Shown: positions 35,208 through 44,168, counted from the stretch's first letter. The stretch: DNA of 64,000 nucleotides from CAVXJN01 sp963773585 (GCA_963773585.1 CAVZBR010000006.1:124001-188000), one strand, 5' to 3'. Numbers and translations are program-made. The notes: a model not told the origin generated them from the letters alone.

Positions 35208-36304
35208 GCGTGTGCGGCGTGTCGAATCACGCGGTGCACGAGGTACAGCTTTTCGATCGCCAGATCTGACAACGCAAACGGATAGGCGTCTCGCAGACCC
35301 ATACTGCGGTTGAGCGCGTTGAGCGCCATGGCCAGGGCGTGCCATTCACTCAGTAGATCGAAGAAATCCCCATCCACGGGTAAATAGGCCGGCACCGGAC
35401 CCTCGCCGGGGGGATTGTCAGCGAGTTGAAAGTCCTGTTTGCGCACGGTGATTTGGTAATCGTCCGCGGTTTGCAGGGTCGACTGAATGTGCAGGTAATG
35501 CGCCCAGCTCTCGGCCCAGTCCTCCCAAGGATGAGCGGTGGCGTAGGCGCTGATATGAGTCTGCTGCCAACTCGGCGGCGGTCCCTGTCTATAGTAACGG
35601 TCGAGCAACGCGGCATAGTCCTGTCGTTCGTCGCCGAACAGCCGTCGGAACTCTTCCAGCCAGTTACTGTCGCGCACCAGGCGGTCCCAGTAGTAGTGGC
35701 CGATTTCGTGGCGAAAGTGCCCGAGCAAGGTGCGGTAGCGCTCGTTCAAGCGCTCGCGTATTCTTTCCCGCTCGCTGGTGACCGCCTCTGCCAGGTTGAT
35801 GGTGATCAGACCGTTGGCATGACCGGTGGTGACGCCGCCCCCGGCGTCGGAAAACTCGCCGGATTCCTCTTCGCTTTCCAGGAACTCGAACGCCAGGCCG
35901 TTTTCGCTGTCCTGGTCTTTGCCGACAATGGGCAAGCCCAGTTCCATGACGTTGTACACCAATCGTCGCTTTGCTTTCTCGACTCGGTACCACAACACCG
36001 CGTTGTCGGGCTTGGACAAATTGGGAATGACATGATTTAAGCGACAGGACTTGCAGAAAGTATCGTCTTCGTGTGCAGGCACCATCCAATTGCACACGTT
36101 GTACGTCATGTAATTGCTGCACTTACGATAGCGCGCCCCGTCCGCTTCAGGCGCGAGCGCTTTCCAGGTTGCTTCCTCCGCGTCCGGCTCGATTGCGGAC
36201 AACAAACCATGGTCCGGCAAAAACCCCAGTTCGCGCTTGCACACCATGCACTGGGCATTGTCGAAATGAATGGCGTTACCGCAAACGCAACGGAAGGTCT
36301 TCAT
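35192..36304 (-). CDS. Zinc-ribbon metallopeptidase (putative zinc-binding peptidase)
   Basis: The 370-residue protein has an N-terminal zinc ribbon with Cys6, Cys8, Cys19 and Cys22, and a second set at Cys62, Cys71, Cys84 and Cys87. A metallopeptidase domain of the Peptidase_Mx type follows. The zinc-binding catalytic motif is HEIGHYYWD with His199, Glu200 and His203, and a later HPWEDWAESWAHYLH supplies further conserved acids and histidines. No signal peptide is present, so it should act in the cytosol. Such genes commonly accompany Anbu/transglutaminase loci. It converges on the transglutaminase gene with a 16-base 3' overlap. Confidence 0.88.
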   Translation of the reverse strand: MKTFRCVCGNAIHFDNAQCMVCKRELGFLPDHGLLSAIEPDAEEATWKALAPEADGARYRKCSNYMTYNVCNWMVPAHEDDTFCKSCRLNHVIPNLSKPDNAVLWYRVEKAKRRLVYNVMELGLPIVGKDQDSENGLAFEFLESEEESGEFSDAGGGVTTGHANGLITINLAEAVTSERERIRERLNERYRTLLGHFRHEIGHYYWDRLVRDSNWLEEFRRLFGDERQDYAALLDRYYRQGPPPSWQQTHISAYATAHPWEDWAESWAHYLHIQSTLQTADDYQITVRKQDFQLADNPPGEGPVPAYLPVDGDFFDLLSEWHALAMALNALNRSMGLRDAYPFALSDLAIEKLYLVHRVIRHAAHAQRGD

Positions 36305-36376
36305 GGCCGGATTCCTCGAACGGACGCGAAGTTTTCAGATTAGACCGCGAGCGGGTTTTGCCAGCGGCGAAACAAA

Positions 36377-36976
36377 TTAAAGTTTTCGCCAAACCAGCGT
36401 GCGGTTGTCCGCCGGCATTTCGAAGTCGGTCTCCAACTCCAGGCCGTCAAGCTGCGCCAATAGCCGCAGGTCGTCCAGATCCCGCACTCCCATGTCCGGG
36501 TCGCGGGACTTCAGCCAGGCGTCGAAACGTTCGTTGGTGGGCGCGCTGTACCGGCCGCCGTAATTGAATGGTCCGTACAGACAGAAACGACCGCCTCGGC
36601 GCAGAATGCCGGCCACTCCATGGAACATCGATTCCACTTCCGGCCAGGCCATTATATGGGCGGTGTTGGCGGAAAATGCCGCATCGAATTGTCCCGTCGG
36701 CCATTCCGACCTGGCGACGTCCAATACGACGGGGGACTTGAGATTCGGAAGTTGTGCCTCCTGAATCCACAATTCGATACCGGGCAGGTTTTCCGCCACA
36801 TCCGAGGGCTGCCAGGTCAGGTTCGGCAACTGCCGTGCAAAATACACGGCGTGCTGCCCGGTACCGCTGCCGATCTCCAGTACGTCGTGCGCCTGCGCCA
36901 GCACCTGTCGAAGAACTGCCAGAATCGGCGCCTTGTTTTGTTCGCTGGACTCAGCGAACGGCTTCGCCATCTGCAT
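36377..36976 (-). CDS. DUF938 SAM-dependent methyltransferase-like protein
   Basis: The 199-residue protein has the class I methyltransferase motif I VLEIGSGTGQHAVYFARQLP and a DVAENLPG motif II. FDAAFSANTAHIMAWPEVES and GGRFCLYGPFNYGG, which identify the DUF938 family, are also present. The substrate is unknown. GGAG lies eight bases upstream of the ATG at 36976; a second ATG two codons later is possible. It lies 72 bases after the metallopeptidase start on the same strand and is divergent from the MoxR operon. Confidence 0.88.
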   Translation of the reverse strand: MQMAKPFAESSEQNKAPILAVLRQVLAQAHDVLEIGSGTGQHAVYFARQLPNLTWQPSDVAENLPGIELWIQEAQLPNLKSPVVLDVARSEWPTGQFDAAFSANTAHIMAWPEVESMFHGVAGILRRGGRFCLYGPFNYGGRYSAPTNERFDAWLKSRDPDMGVRDLDDLRLLAQLDGLELETDFEMPADNRTLVWRKL

Positions 36977-37015
36977 TGCGCTTGCTCCGTGTGACTGCGC
37001 CCGCCAGCGGGACCG

Positions 37016-37045
37016 TTACAAGCCGCAGACTATTTCAGTTACAAT
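37016..37045 (+). promoter_or_regulatory. Candidate promoter of the MoxR operon
   Basis: A good -10 box TACAAT (37040-37045) is preceded at 18 bases by TTACAA (37016-37021), a weak -35. It lies about 67 bases before the moxR ATG in the divergent spacer. Confidence 0.35.
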
Positions 37046-37111
37046 TTCTCCGCAACTTCAGCGGTGACGATACCAGCGCCCGCTCGCGTGCCAATCAGCC
37101 GGGATACATCG

Positions 37112-38074
37112 ATGCAGACGCAACCGCAGTTCCTGGCCCTGCGCCAACACCTCGAACAGATCATCATCGGCCAAAACGCATTACTCGACCGCCTCATGAT
37201 CGGTCTGCTCACCGGCGGCCATCTGCTCCTGGAGGGCCCACCGGGGCTGGCGAAAACCACGGCTGTCAAAGCCCTGGCCGGCGGCGTGCACGCGCGCTTC
37301 CAGCGAGTACAGTTCACCCCGGACCTGATGCCCGGCGATCTGACCGGCAGTGAAATATTCGATCCCCGGGAGCACGGATTCCGCTTCATCGAAGGTCCGA
37401 TATTCCATGAAATCTTGCTCGCCGACGAAATCAACCGGGCTCCGCCGAAAGTACAGTCGGCGTTGCTCGAGGCAATGGCCGAACACCAGGTTACCGTCGG
37501 CGGCGTGACCCGGCGGCTGCCGGAATTGTTCCTGGTCCTGGCGACCCAGAATCCGCTCGAACACAGCGGCACCTACCCGTTGCCGGAAGCCCAGCTCGAC
37601 CGCTTCATGCTGCACGTGAACCTGGGTTACCCGGAACCCGAGCAGGAATTGCTAATCCTGCAACGCGACCGGCGATTGCACTACGGAGAGGACCAAGCGC
37701 CCATCGAGTCGCCACTGCTGCCGGCAACGGTTTTGCAGGCGCGGCGGGAAGTGGCCGAAATTCACGTCGAAGCTTCGCTCGAACGCTACATCGTGTCGCT
37801 GATCACCGCCACCCGCGAACCCGCGCGGTGGCGCCCGGAATGGGCCGAGCACATCGAAGTGGGCGCCTCGCCGCGTGCTTCCATCGCCGTGTTGCGCGCC
37901 GCCAGCGCCCTCGCATTTCTGCGCGACCGCGACTACGTGATCCCCGAAGACATCCTCGAACTGGCGCCGGATGTCCTGCGACACCGTATCATTCCGGGCT
38001 ACGCCGCCCAGGCCGAAGGAATCGACCGGGACACGCTCATCGACGGCCTGCTGGAAGCGGTGCCTGTACCGTGA
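37112..38074 (+). CDS. MoxR-family AAA+ ATPase
   Basis: MoxR ATPases act as chaperones or metal-insertion factors with VWA-domain partners. The 320-residue protein has Walker A GPPGLAKTTAVKA, Walker B ILLADEINRAPPKVQSALLEAM (the DE pair in ADEINRAP) and sensor VLATQNPLEHSGTYPLPEAQ. A C-terminal lid follows (ASPRASIAVLRAASALA). The ATG at 37112 (MQTQPQFLALRQ) is preferred over a GTG 16 codons upstream. Its stop overlaps the next start as GTGA. It heads a six-gene, tightly overlapping operon. Confidence 0.94.
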   Translation: MQTQPQFLALRQHLEQIIIGQNALLDRLMIGLLTGGHLLLEGPPGLAKTTAVKALAGGVHARFQRVQFTPDLMPGDLTGSEIFDPREHGFRFIEGPIFHEILLADEINRAPPKVQSALLEAMAEHQVTVGGVTRRLPELFLVLATQNPLEHSGTYPLPEAQLDRFMLHVNLGYPEPEQELLILQRDRRLHYGEDQAPIESPLLPATVLQARREVAEIHVEASLERYIVSLITATREPARWRPEWAEHIEVGASPRASIAVLRAASALAFLRDRDYVIPEDILELAPDVLRHRIIPGYAAQAEGIDRDTLIDGLLEAVPVP

Positions 38075-39018
38075 AACTGCCGGCCGTCTGGGGTCGGCTA
38101 GTACGCAGCACGGCGGTCCGACCCGAGCAACAACCACTGCTCGACAGCGAGCAGATTGCGGGCCTTCTGGCTCGCAGCGCCAAGCTCGATGTACTCGCGG
38201 GGGCCCCCGCCAGCACCTTCGTTGCCGGTGACCGGGAAACCAGACGTCCGGGCAGCGGCATGGAGCTCGACGACAATCGGCCTTATGAACCCGGCGACGA
38301 CGCTCGCCACATCAACTGGCGGCTCACCGCCCGCGCCGGCTCCGCCTACGTCAAAGTGTTTCGAGAGGAACGGCGGCCATGCGCCTTCACATTGCTGGAT
38401 CGCCGCGCCGCCATGCGCTTTGCCACCACCGGCCATCTCAAAGTTCAGCACGCCGCTGCCGCCGCCATTTCCTTCGCGGCGTCGGCCTCACAGCGCGGCG
38501 CGCCGGTCGGGGCGTTGGTGCTCGACCCAGTGGAATGCTGGCTGCCGCCCCGCCACGGCGCGATGGGTCTGCGGCATTTGATCCGTACGGCGGCGGCGCC
38601 CGCACCGCCTTTGGACGCCGGCACGCAACCCACGATGGCCGACGCACTGAACCAACTCGCCGCACGCTTACGACCCGGTTGCGATCTATTGTTGCTGAGC
38701 GACTTCATCGATCTCACCGAATCCAGCGTCGCCACATTGATGCGCTTGCAAAAGGCACACCGGATACGTGTATTGCAGATCCTGGATCCGGCCGAGATCA
38801 CGCTGCCCGATGCCGGCGTGCTGGAGATTTCCGCAGCCAGCGGCGGCGCGCCGATCGCAGTCGACAGCCATCGCGCTGATCTACGACGCCGGTTCGAGGA
38901 ACAGGTACGGCAACAGTTGCAAGCACAGACTCGCTGGTTCTCCAACGCCGGTATCGCCGTGCGCATGCTCAGCACCGCCGACACATTTCAGCCTGCCACG
39001 TTGATGGACGTGCGATGA
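38071..39018 (+). CDS. DUF58 domain protein
   Basis: The 315-residue protein starts at a GTG overlapping the moxR stop (GTGA). It contains the DUF58 signature GMELDDNRPYEPGDDARHINWRLTARAG, followed by YVKVFREERRP and a degenerate VWA-like fold (ALLDRRAAMRFATTG region, DLLLLSDFIDL). DUF58 proteins always accompany MoxR and probably form part of its VWA-type complex. No signal peptide or clear membrane helix is visible. Confidence 0.9.
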   Translation: MKLPAVWGRLVRSTAVRPEQQPLLDSEQIAGLLARSAKLDVLAGAPASTFVAGDRETRRPGSGMELDDNRPYEPGDDARHINWRLTARAGSAYVKVFREERRPCAFTLLDRRAAMRFATTGHLKVQHAAAAAISFAASASQRGAPVGALVLDPVECWLPPRHGAMGLRHLIRTAAAPAPPLDAGTQPTMADALNQLAARLRPGCDLLLLSDFIDLTESSVATLMRLQKAHRIRVLQILDPAEITLPDAGVLEISAASGGAPIAVDSHRADLRRRFEEQVRQQLQAQTRWFSNAGIAVRMLSTADTFQPATLMDVR

Positions 39019-39467
39019 ACAATCCGTCGGGAGTCGAGATCGCCGATATTGTAGCTCCGGCCATACCGCCCGATGCAGCGACCTGGAGCTTCATCGCGGT
39101 GGTCGCCGCGCTGATCGCAGTGCTGGTATTCGCAGGCGTGGCGCTGTACTGGATTCGCGCGCGACGCTCGACCGCTCGGCGACGTCTGGCACGATTGCGG
39201 CGCGCTCTGCAGCGCGAAAGTATCGAACCCCGGACGGCCATTTACTCGACCGCATCCGCCGTGCGACAGGCCTTCGGTCTGACGCGGCTCACCGCCAGCA
39301 CACCACTTCCGTCCGCATGTCGTCGTCGCGATCTCCACAGTCAACGTCGCTGGCGCACCTTCGCCGCGACGCTGGCCGCACAGCGTTACAGGCCCACGAA
39401 TCCCGACCCCGAAGTGGCGCTGGATATGATCCGCGAAGCCAGGGATTGGTTGTGGCCATGGCGTTGA
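39015..39467 (+). CDS. DUF4381 membrane protein
   Basis: The 150-residue protein has one N-terminal membrane helix (about residues 24-46, WSFIAVVAALIAVLVFAGVA). An Arg-rich cytoplasmic segment and a helical tail with ALDMIREARDWLWPWR follow. It matches the DUF4381 proteins found between DUF58 and VWA genes in proteobacterial MoxR/Bat operons. The start ATG overlaps the DUF58 stop as ATGA, and its 3' end overlaps the next gene by 10 bases. Its function is unknown. Confidence 0.85.
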   Translation: MNNPSGVEIADIVAPAIPPDAATWSFIAVVAALIAVLVFAGVALYWIRARRSTARRRLARLRRALQRESIEPRTAIYSTASAVRQAFGLTRLTASTPLPSACRRRDLHSQRRWRTFAATLAAQRYRPTNPDPEVALDMIREARDWLWPWR

Positions 39468-40507
39468 ACGCTTTGGCTGACCTCCACTTCGCCCACCCGG
39501 GGTGGCTTTGGGCGACCCTGCCCGTATTGGCGGCCTGGATCGCGCTACCCAAGCTATTGCGCCAGCAACGTCGCGCCGGAGCCGACACGCCCGGCTACAG
39601 CGCATCGCCGGCGGCGCGTTATCGTCATCCGCGCGTCGGCACATTGATCGAAGCGCTGCATGGCCTGCAAGCACGTCGTTTCCGGCAGCGGGCGTGGTGG
39701 CAAATCCTGGTTCTGATATGCCTGCTGGTGGCATTGGCACAACCGGAACGTATCGGTGCGCAATTGCCGCAGCCGGCCCAACACCGAAATATCGTGTTCA
39801 TTGTCGACAATTCCGTCGCCATGAATTTGCGCGACTACGTATTCGAGGGCCAGCGGGTGGATCGCCTTACGGTACTCAAAGGCGTACTGAACCGGTTCGT
39901 CGACAAACTGCCGGGGGACCGAATCTCGCTCGTGCTGTATGCCGACAAGGCCTACACCATGGTGCCGCTGACTTATGACCACGATCTGATCCACGCCATG
40001 TTGAGCCAAATCGAGACCGGACTCGCAGGCCGCAGCAACGCGGTGGGCGACGCCGTGGCGCTGGCGGTCAAGGAAGCCGGCGAGCGCGGCACGCGACGGC
40101 GGATATTGGTGCTATTCAGCAGCGCGGCGCGCCCGACCGGCGCCATCGAACCCTTGGACGCGGCGCGTCTGGCGGCACGGCGCAAACTGCCGCTGTACAC
40201 CATCGTCATCGGTGCCGGCACCGCCGCTGCCCAAGAGCGCCGCGCCAGCGGCTTGATTTACGATCCGGCCGACCAGGCGCGTCTGCAGGCGATGGCGCAG
40301 ATTACCGGGGCCGCGTCCTATGTCGCGACCGATACCCGCGCGTTGAGTGCCGCGATCACCGCCATCGGCAAGCTGGAAGCGGATCCAGTCGCAGACCAAC
40401 CCCGTTTCGTTCACACGCCTTTGTATCAATGGTCGTTGCTGGCGGCCTTGGCGGTGCTGAGCGTGGCGCAGCTCGGCGCATTGTTCCGGAGGCGCCAATG
40501 GAACTGA
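39458..40507 (+). CDS. VWA-domain membrane protein (BatA-like) with altered MIDAS
   Basis: The 349-residue protein has an N-terminal helix pair (PGWLWATLPVLAAWIALP and WWQILVLICLLVALAQP). A von Willebrand A domain follows, then a C-terminal helix (WSLLAALAVLSVAQLGAL). The metal site normally reads DxSxS, but here the sequence is IVDNSVAMNL, so the last Ser is Ala. The later GRSNAVGDAVALAV keeps a Ser/Asn-rich loop. The ATG at 39458 lies 10 bases inside the previous gene. It probably works with MoxR as in Bacteroides Bat systems. Confidence 0.88.
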   Translation: MALNALADLHFAHPGWLWATLPVLAAWIALPKLLRQQRRAGADTPGYSASPAARYRHPRVGTLIEALHGLQARRFRQRAWWQILVLICLLVALAQPERIGAQLPQPAQHRNIVFIVDNSVAMNLRDYVFEGQRVDRLTVLKGVLNRFVDKLPGDRISLVLYADKAYTMVPLTYDHDLIHAMLSQIETGLAGRSNAVGDAVALAVKEAGERGTRRRILVLFSSAARPTGAIEPLDAARLAARRKLPLYTIVIGAGTAAAQERRASGLIYDPADQARLQAMAQITGAASYVATDTRALSAAITAIGKLEADPVADQPRFVHTPLYQWSLLAALAVLSVAQLGALFRRRQWN

Positions 40508-42300
40508 GTGCACTGTGGGCGGGATTGCATTGGCGCGAACCGTGGTGGCTGTTGCTGGCGCTGCAGCCGTTGCTGATTCTGAGCTTGCGGCGTTGGCGCG
40601 GGCACAGGACCGCCCGGCTGTACGCTGCGCCTGCTTTGCTGCCTTGGGTCCGCGTGGCAGGCGCAGGTCCCCGCGGCGCGGTACGCACCTACGCCCATGT
40701 CATCGCGTGGCTGTTGCTGGCGTTGGCCGCGGCCGGCCCAAGGCTGCCGCGGCTGGAACCGGGCCAGACTTTGGCCGCAGGGGCGGACTGGATGATTGCG
40801 GTCGATGTTTCCCGTTCAATGACGGCCACCGATGTCGCGCCCTCGCGACTGAAACGCGCGCGCATCGAGCTGCAACGCCTGTTGGGCCGGGTACGCGGCG
40901 ACCGCGTCGGTCTGATCGTTTACGCGGGCGATGCCCACCTGGTGGCGCCACCCACCCGCGACACCGAGGCGCTCTCCCGCTACCTGGCACTGCTGCAGCC
41001 CGACCTGCTCCCCACCCGCGGCAGTCGCGCCGATCGTGCGCTGGACTTGGCGCGGAGCGTGCTCGGCGACTATCCGCAATCCGCGCGCGCCGTGCTGTTG
41101 GTAACCGACAGCGCCGGCGATCCCGAACTCACCACCCTTGCGGCGCAGCGTTTGGCGCAAGCCGGCATTCCGCTATACGTGTTCGGCATCGGCAGCGCGG
41201 CCGGCACCATCGAACTGGACGCTGCCACGACCCGCGCCGATGGCACGACTGACGTACCTTTGGCCGGCGAGGCACTGCGCTCACTGGCGAAGTCATCGGC
41301 AGGCCGTTATGCCCAGGTGACCGATGACGACAGTGATCTGGAGCGACTCTATGACAGCGGTATCGCAACCCGGGCCTCGTTACGGCCCGATCTTGCGGAC
41401 CTCGATCAGATCCAATGGCAAGCGTTGTATCCGTGGCTGTTGTTGCCGGCATCGGCCCTGCTCATTGCAACGCTGGTGCCGTTGCGCTGGACCAGACCGA
41501 CGGCGTGGCTCGGCGCTGTCACGTTGGCAATTGCGGCGTCCCACGTACCCATGGCCCATGGTGGAGAGACAGCGACCGCACCGCAGGCGTCCCATGCTTA
41601 TCAGCAAAAGCGCTTTCGCACCGCACTCGACCTTTATTCGCAACTGTCCGGGTTCGACGCGCGCCTCGGCGAAGGCGCCAGCGCCTATCGTCTGGGCGAT
41701 TTTGCCCGTGCGCGCACCGAGTTCACCGAAGCGATATTGCAAGCACCCACCGACCGCAGCCGCGCCGCCGCGCTGCTGAATCTGGGCAATACTTTTTTTC
41801 AAAGCGGCGATTATCGCAACGCTGAAAGCAGCTACCGGGATGCACTGCGATATCGACCGGACTTCGATCCGGCACAACGCAACCTGGCGGTCGCGAAGCT
41901 GTTGGCCGACGCGGTGGCGCGACAGTTGGCCGGCACCGGGCCCGGCCGCGGTCGCCGCAGCGTGGACAGCGCCGACAGTGGCGGCACTGGGCCACTGACA
42001 CTGGGCGATGCCCCACCGCATAAAGCGAAACCTGGTCCTGCCCAGCCCGCGTCGGCAAGCGATGATTTCACCGCTTTGATCGCGCGCGGCGTCCGCCACG
42101 CCCAGCTCGCAGCAACGGGCGCCGCCGCCACTGCTGCCGGGTCGGTGAGCAGGTCCGCGCCCAGTGCCGGCAGCATCGCCCACATGCAAGCGCTGCAGCA
42201 GGATTCCAGTGAGCTATGGCGGCGTATTTTCGAATTGCAGGAAGGTTTCCAGGCGCCGCTGTCGGAGCCCAGGTCGGTGCCGGGGGTGGACCCGTGGTGA
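40498..42300 (+). CDS. VWA and TPR protein (BatB/BatC-like fusion)
   Basis: The 600-residue protein combines N-terminal helices (WWLLLALQPLLILSL; VIAWLLLALAAAGP) and a VWA domain with an intact metal site (AVDVSRSMTATD). A membrane helix follows (YPWLLLPASALLIATLVP), then tetratricopeptide-like repeats (HAYQQKRFRTALDLYSQL, then LNLGNTFFQSGDYRNAESSY). The C-terminus is Pro/Ala/Ser-rich and low-complexity. GGAGG precedes the ATG at 40498, which overlaps the previous gene by 10 bases. It resembles a fusion of BatB and BatC. Confidence 0.9.
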   Translation: MELSALWAGLHWREPWWLLLALQPLLILSLRRWRGHRTARLYAAPALLPWVRVAGAGPRGAVRTYAHVIAWLLLALAAAGPRLPRLEPGQTLAAGADWMIAVDVSRSMTATDVAPSRLKRARIELQRLLGRVRGDRVGLIVYAGDAHLVAPPTRDTEALSRYLALLQPDLLPTRGSRADRALDLARSVLGDYPQSARAVLLVTDSAGDPELTTLAAQRLAQAGIPLYVFGIGSAAGTIELDAATTRADGTTDVPLAGEALRSLAKSSAGRYAQVTDDDSDLERLYDSGIATRASLRPDLADLDQIQWQALYPWLLLPASALLIATLVPLRWTRPTAWLGAVTLAIAASHVPMAHGGETATAPQASHAYQQKRFRTALDLYSQLSGFDARLGEGASAYRLGDFARARTEFTEAILQAPTDRSRAAALLNLGNTFFQSGDYRNAESSYRDALRYRPDFDPAQRNLAVAKLLADAVARQLAGTGPGRGRRSVDSADSGGTGPLTLGDAPPHKAKPGPAQPASASDDFTALIARGVRHAQLAATGAAATAAGSVSRSAPSAGSIAHMQALQQDSSELWRRIFELQEGFQAPLSEPRSVPGVDPW

Positions 42301-43775
42301 GCCGACACACCTGGCTGAGCCGCGGCATCAGCGTATCGCTGGCGTGCTGGTGCCTTGGTGCCGGCGCCGCGCAACTTTCTGCCAGCGTAGCGCAAAACGA
42401 CCTCATTTACGGGCAGTCACTGACCATGACGGTGCGCGCTGAAAATCGCGGCGCTGTACTGCAAGGCATTGACCTCGATCCGTTGCGCGAAGATTTCCAG
42501 GTGGAAACGAGTGCCGCGAGCGACACCGACGGCGACGGTACCATCGATACGTTGCGGATCAAACTGCGGCCGCGACGCACAGGCGAATTCACGATCCCCT
42601 CATTATCGCTGGCTGGCGCACGCAGCGAACCGTTGCCACTCCACGTTGCCGCAGCCAGCGACGGCGGCCAGCCACTGCGGGTCGATAGCCGGGTATCGGC
42701 CAGTTCCGTCTGGGTCCGGCAGCAACTGCTGGTAACGGTGCACGTGCGAAGCACCAACCGGTTTTTCGAATTGCAGGCACCATCGTTCGACCAACCCGGA
42801 CTGACGGTAGTACCGCTGCAAACCGAAACCGACAACGAATCGATTGCCGGCACTGACTACACGGTCAAAACCACCGGCTGGGCATTGTATCCGGCGCACA
42901 GCGGCGCCATGTTGCTGAATCTGCCGCCGGTCGACTATAGCCGCGGTGGAAGAATTCAGGCGCGTTTCGCAGTGCCGCGCGTGCGCGTCGATGTGCGCGC
43001 GCTGCCGCCCTACATACCCGCCGACATGCCGGTGGGTGCCGTGCGTCTGACGACGCGGCTCGACGCGCCCGCCTTGCTGAACACGGACAGCATCGCATTC
43101 TGGAAAGTAACGACGAGCGCATCCAATCTGCCCGTGGCGGCTTTGCCTTCAGCGCTGGCTCGGCTGCGCGATAGCGCGGATCTGGAGTTCATTCCGGCCA
43201 CTCCGGTATGGGGCCAACAGACCACCGTTGACGGGGTACATTCGTCCCGGACCGTGACGATTCCGTTCGTCGCCGGCGGCAGTGGCCGCATTCCGCTGCC
43301 GATCCTCCGATTGCAGTACTTCGACCCGGACACCGGCCGCCTCGTTCGCGTTGCCACACAGGCGCAGTCGGTTTGGGTACTCGGTACGGGCTGGCGAATC
43401 TCCCTGTCCGCGATTTGCCTCGCCGCATTATTGTACGGCGCCACCCACACGTGGCGAGTGGTGCGCGCGGCACATGCGCGGTCCAAACGGGAACGCGCAT
43501 TGCTGCGGGAGATCCGCGCGGCCGGCCGCGCCAGTGAAGTTCGCCGCGCCCTGCAGCACTTTGGTCACGACCAAGGGTGGCGGCTGAACGGCAGCCTGCA
43601 GACGTGGCTACTGCGCTTCACGCAACACTACCGCAGCGTCGATCCGCGATTGGAACAGAATCTTGTCACCTTGAATCGACTGGAATTCGCCGCCGAGCAG
43701 CGCGGCGATCTGGACGAAGTGAGGGCTCGAGTGGTCGCCGCCCTGCAAAAGGCACGGCCGCGGCGGCGTGTTTGA
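42297..43775 (+). CDS. BatD-like oxygen-tolerance protein
   Basis: The 492-residue protein has a signal peptide (SRGISVSLACWCLGAGAAQL), several beta-sandwich domains in the periplasm (NDLIYGQSLTMTVRAENRGA is the first) and one C-terminal membrane helix (ISLSAICLAALLYGATHTW). A cytoplasmic helical tail follows. This is the BatD layout, and BatD is the usual partner of VWA Bat proteins. The GTG at 42297 overlaps the previous stop as GTGA; an adjacent GTG at 42294 is an alternative. It is the last gene of the MoxR operon and converges on cbiX. Confidence 0.88.
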   Translation: MSRHTWLSRGISVSLACWCLGAGAAQLSASVAQNDLIYGQSLTMTVRAENRGAVLQGIDLDPLREDFQVETSAASDTDGDGTIDTLRIKLRPRRTGEFTIPSLSLAGARSEPLPLHVAAASDGGQPLRVDSRVSASSVWVRQQLLVTVHVRSTNRFFELQAPSFDQPGLTVVPLQTETDNESIAGTDYTVKTTGWALYPAHSGAMLLNLPPVDYSRGGRIQARFAVPRVRVDVRALPPYIPADMPVGAVRLTTRLDAPALLNTDSIAFWKVTTSASNLPVAALPSALARLRDSADLEFIPATPVWGQQTTVDGVHSSRTVTIPFVAGGSGRIPLPILRLQYFDPDTGRLVRVATQAQSVWVLGTGWRISLSAICLAALLYGATHTWRVVRAAHARSKRERALLREIRAAGRASEVRRALQHFGHDQGWRLNGSLQTWLLRFTQHYRSVDPRLEQNLVTLNRLEFAAEQRGDLDEVRARVVAALQKARPRRRV

Positions 43776-43783
43776 ACTGTGCG

Positions 43784-44143
43784 CTATTGCGCCTGACTGA
43801 GCAGCAGATCGGCGATACCCGCCGCCGCACCCAGATACGGTGCGATACGAATGGAGACGTCGGGATATTGCGCTTGCTTGACGGCGACTTCATTGGGGAT
43901 ATCGGTCGCCACGTGACGTCCGGCAGATAGAAAATACGGTAGTACGGTGATTTCGGTAGCGCCGTCGCGCACGCTTGCTTCGATACCATCGGGGATGGAC
44001 GGCTCGGCCAGTTCCAAAAATGCGCAACTCACGGCGTCGAAACCGCCGCCTGCACGTTCGCGAAGCGCCGCGGTAAGTTGCCGGACTTCGTCATTGGACT
44101 CTGCCCTGCGGCTACCATGAGCAACCAGAATCAAACTCTTCAT
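43784..44143 (-). CDS. cbiX: CbiX-type small chelatase
   Basis: The 119-residue protein is a short sirohydrochlorin chelatase-like (CbiX-S) protein that would insert Co or Ni/Fe into a tetrapyrrole. The N-terminal LILVAHGSRRAESNDEV contains the first metal-ligand His. A second conserved His lies in VLPYFLSAGRHVATDIP, and the AFLELAEPSIPDGI segment is also typical. Single-domain CbiX works as a homodimer. It lies 25 bases downstream of tspO on the same strand, hinting at tetrapyrrole-related co-expression. Confidence 0.88.
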   Translation of the reverse strand: MKSLILVAHGSRRAESNDEVRQLTAALRERAGGGFDAVSCAFLELAEPSIPDGIEASVRDGATEITVLPYFLSAGRHVATDIPNEVAVKQAQYPDVSIRIAPYLGAAAGIADLLLSQAQ

Positions 44144-44168
44144 GTCGCTTTCGCCTCTCGGTACAAAG

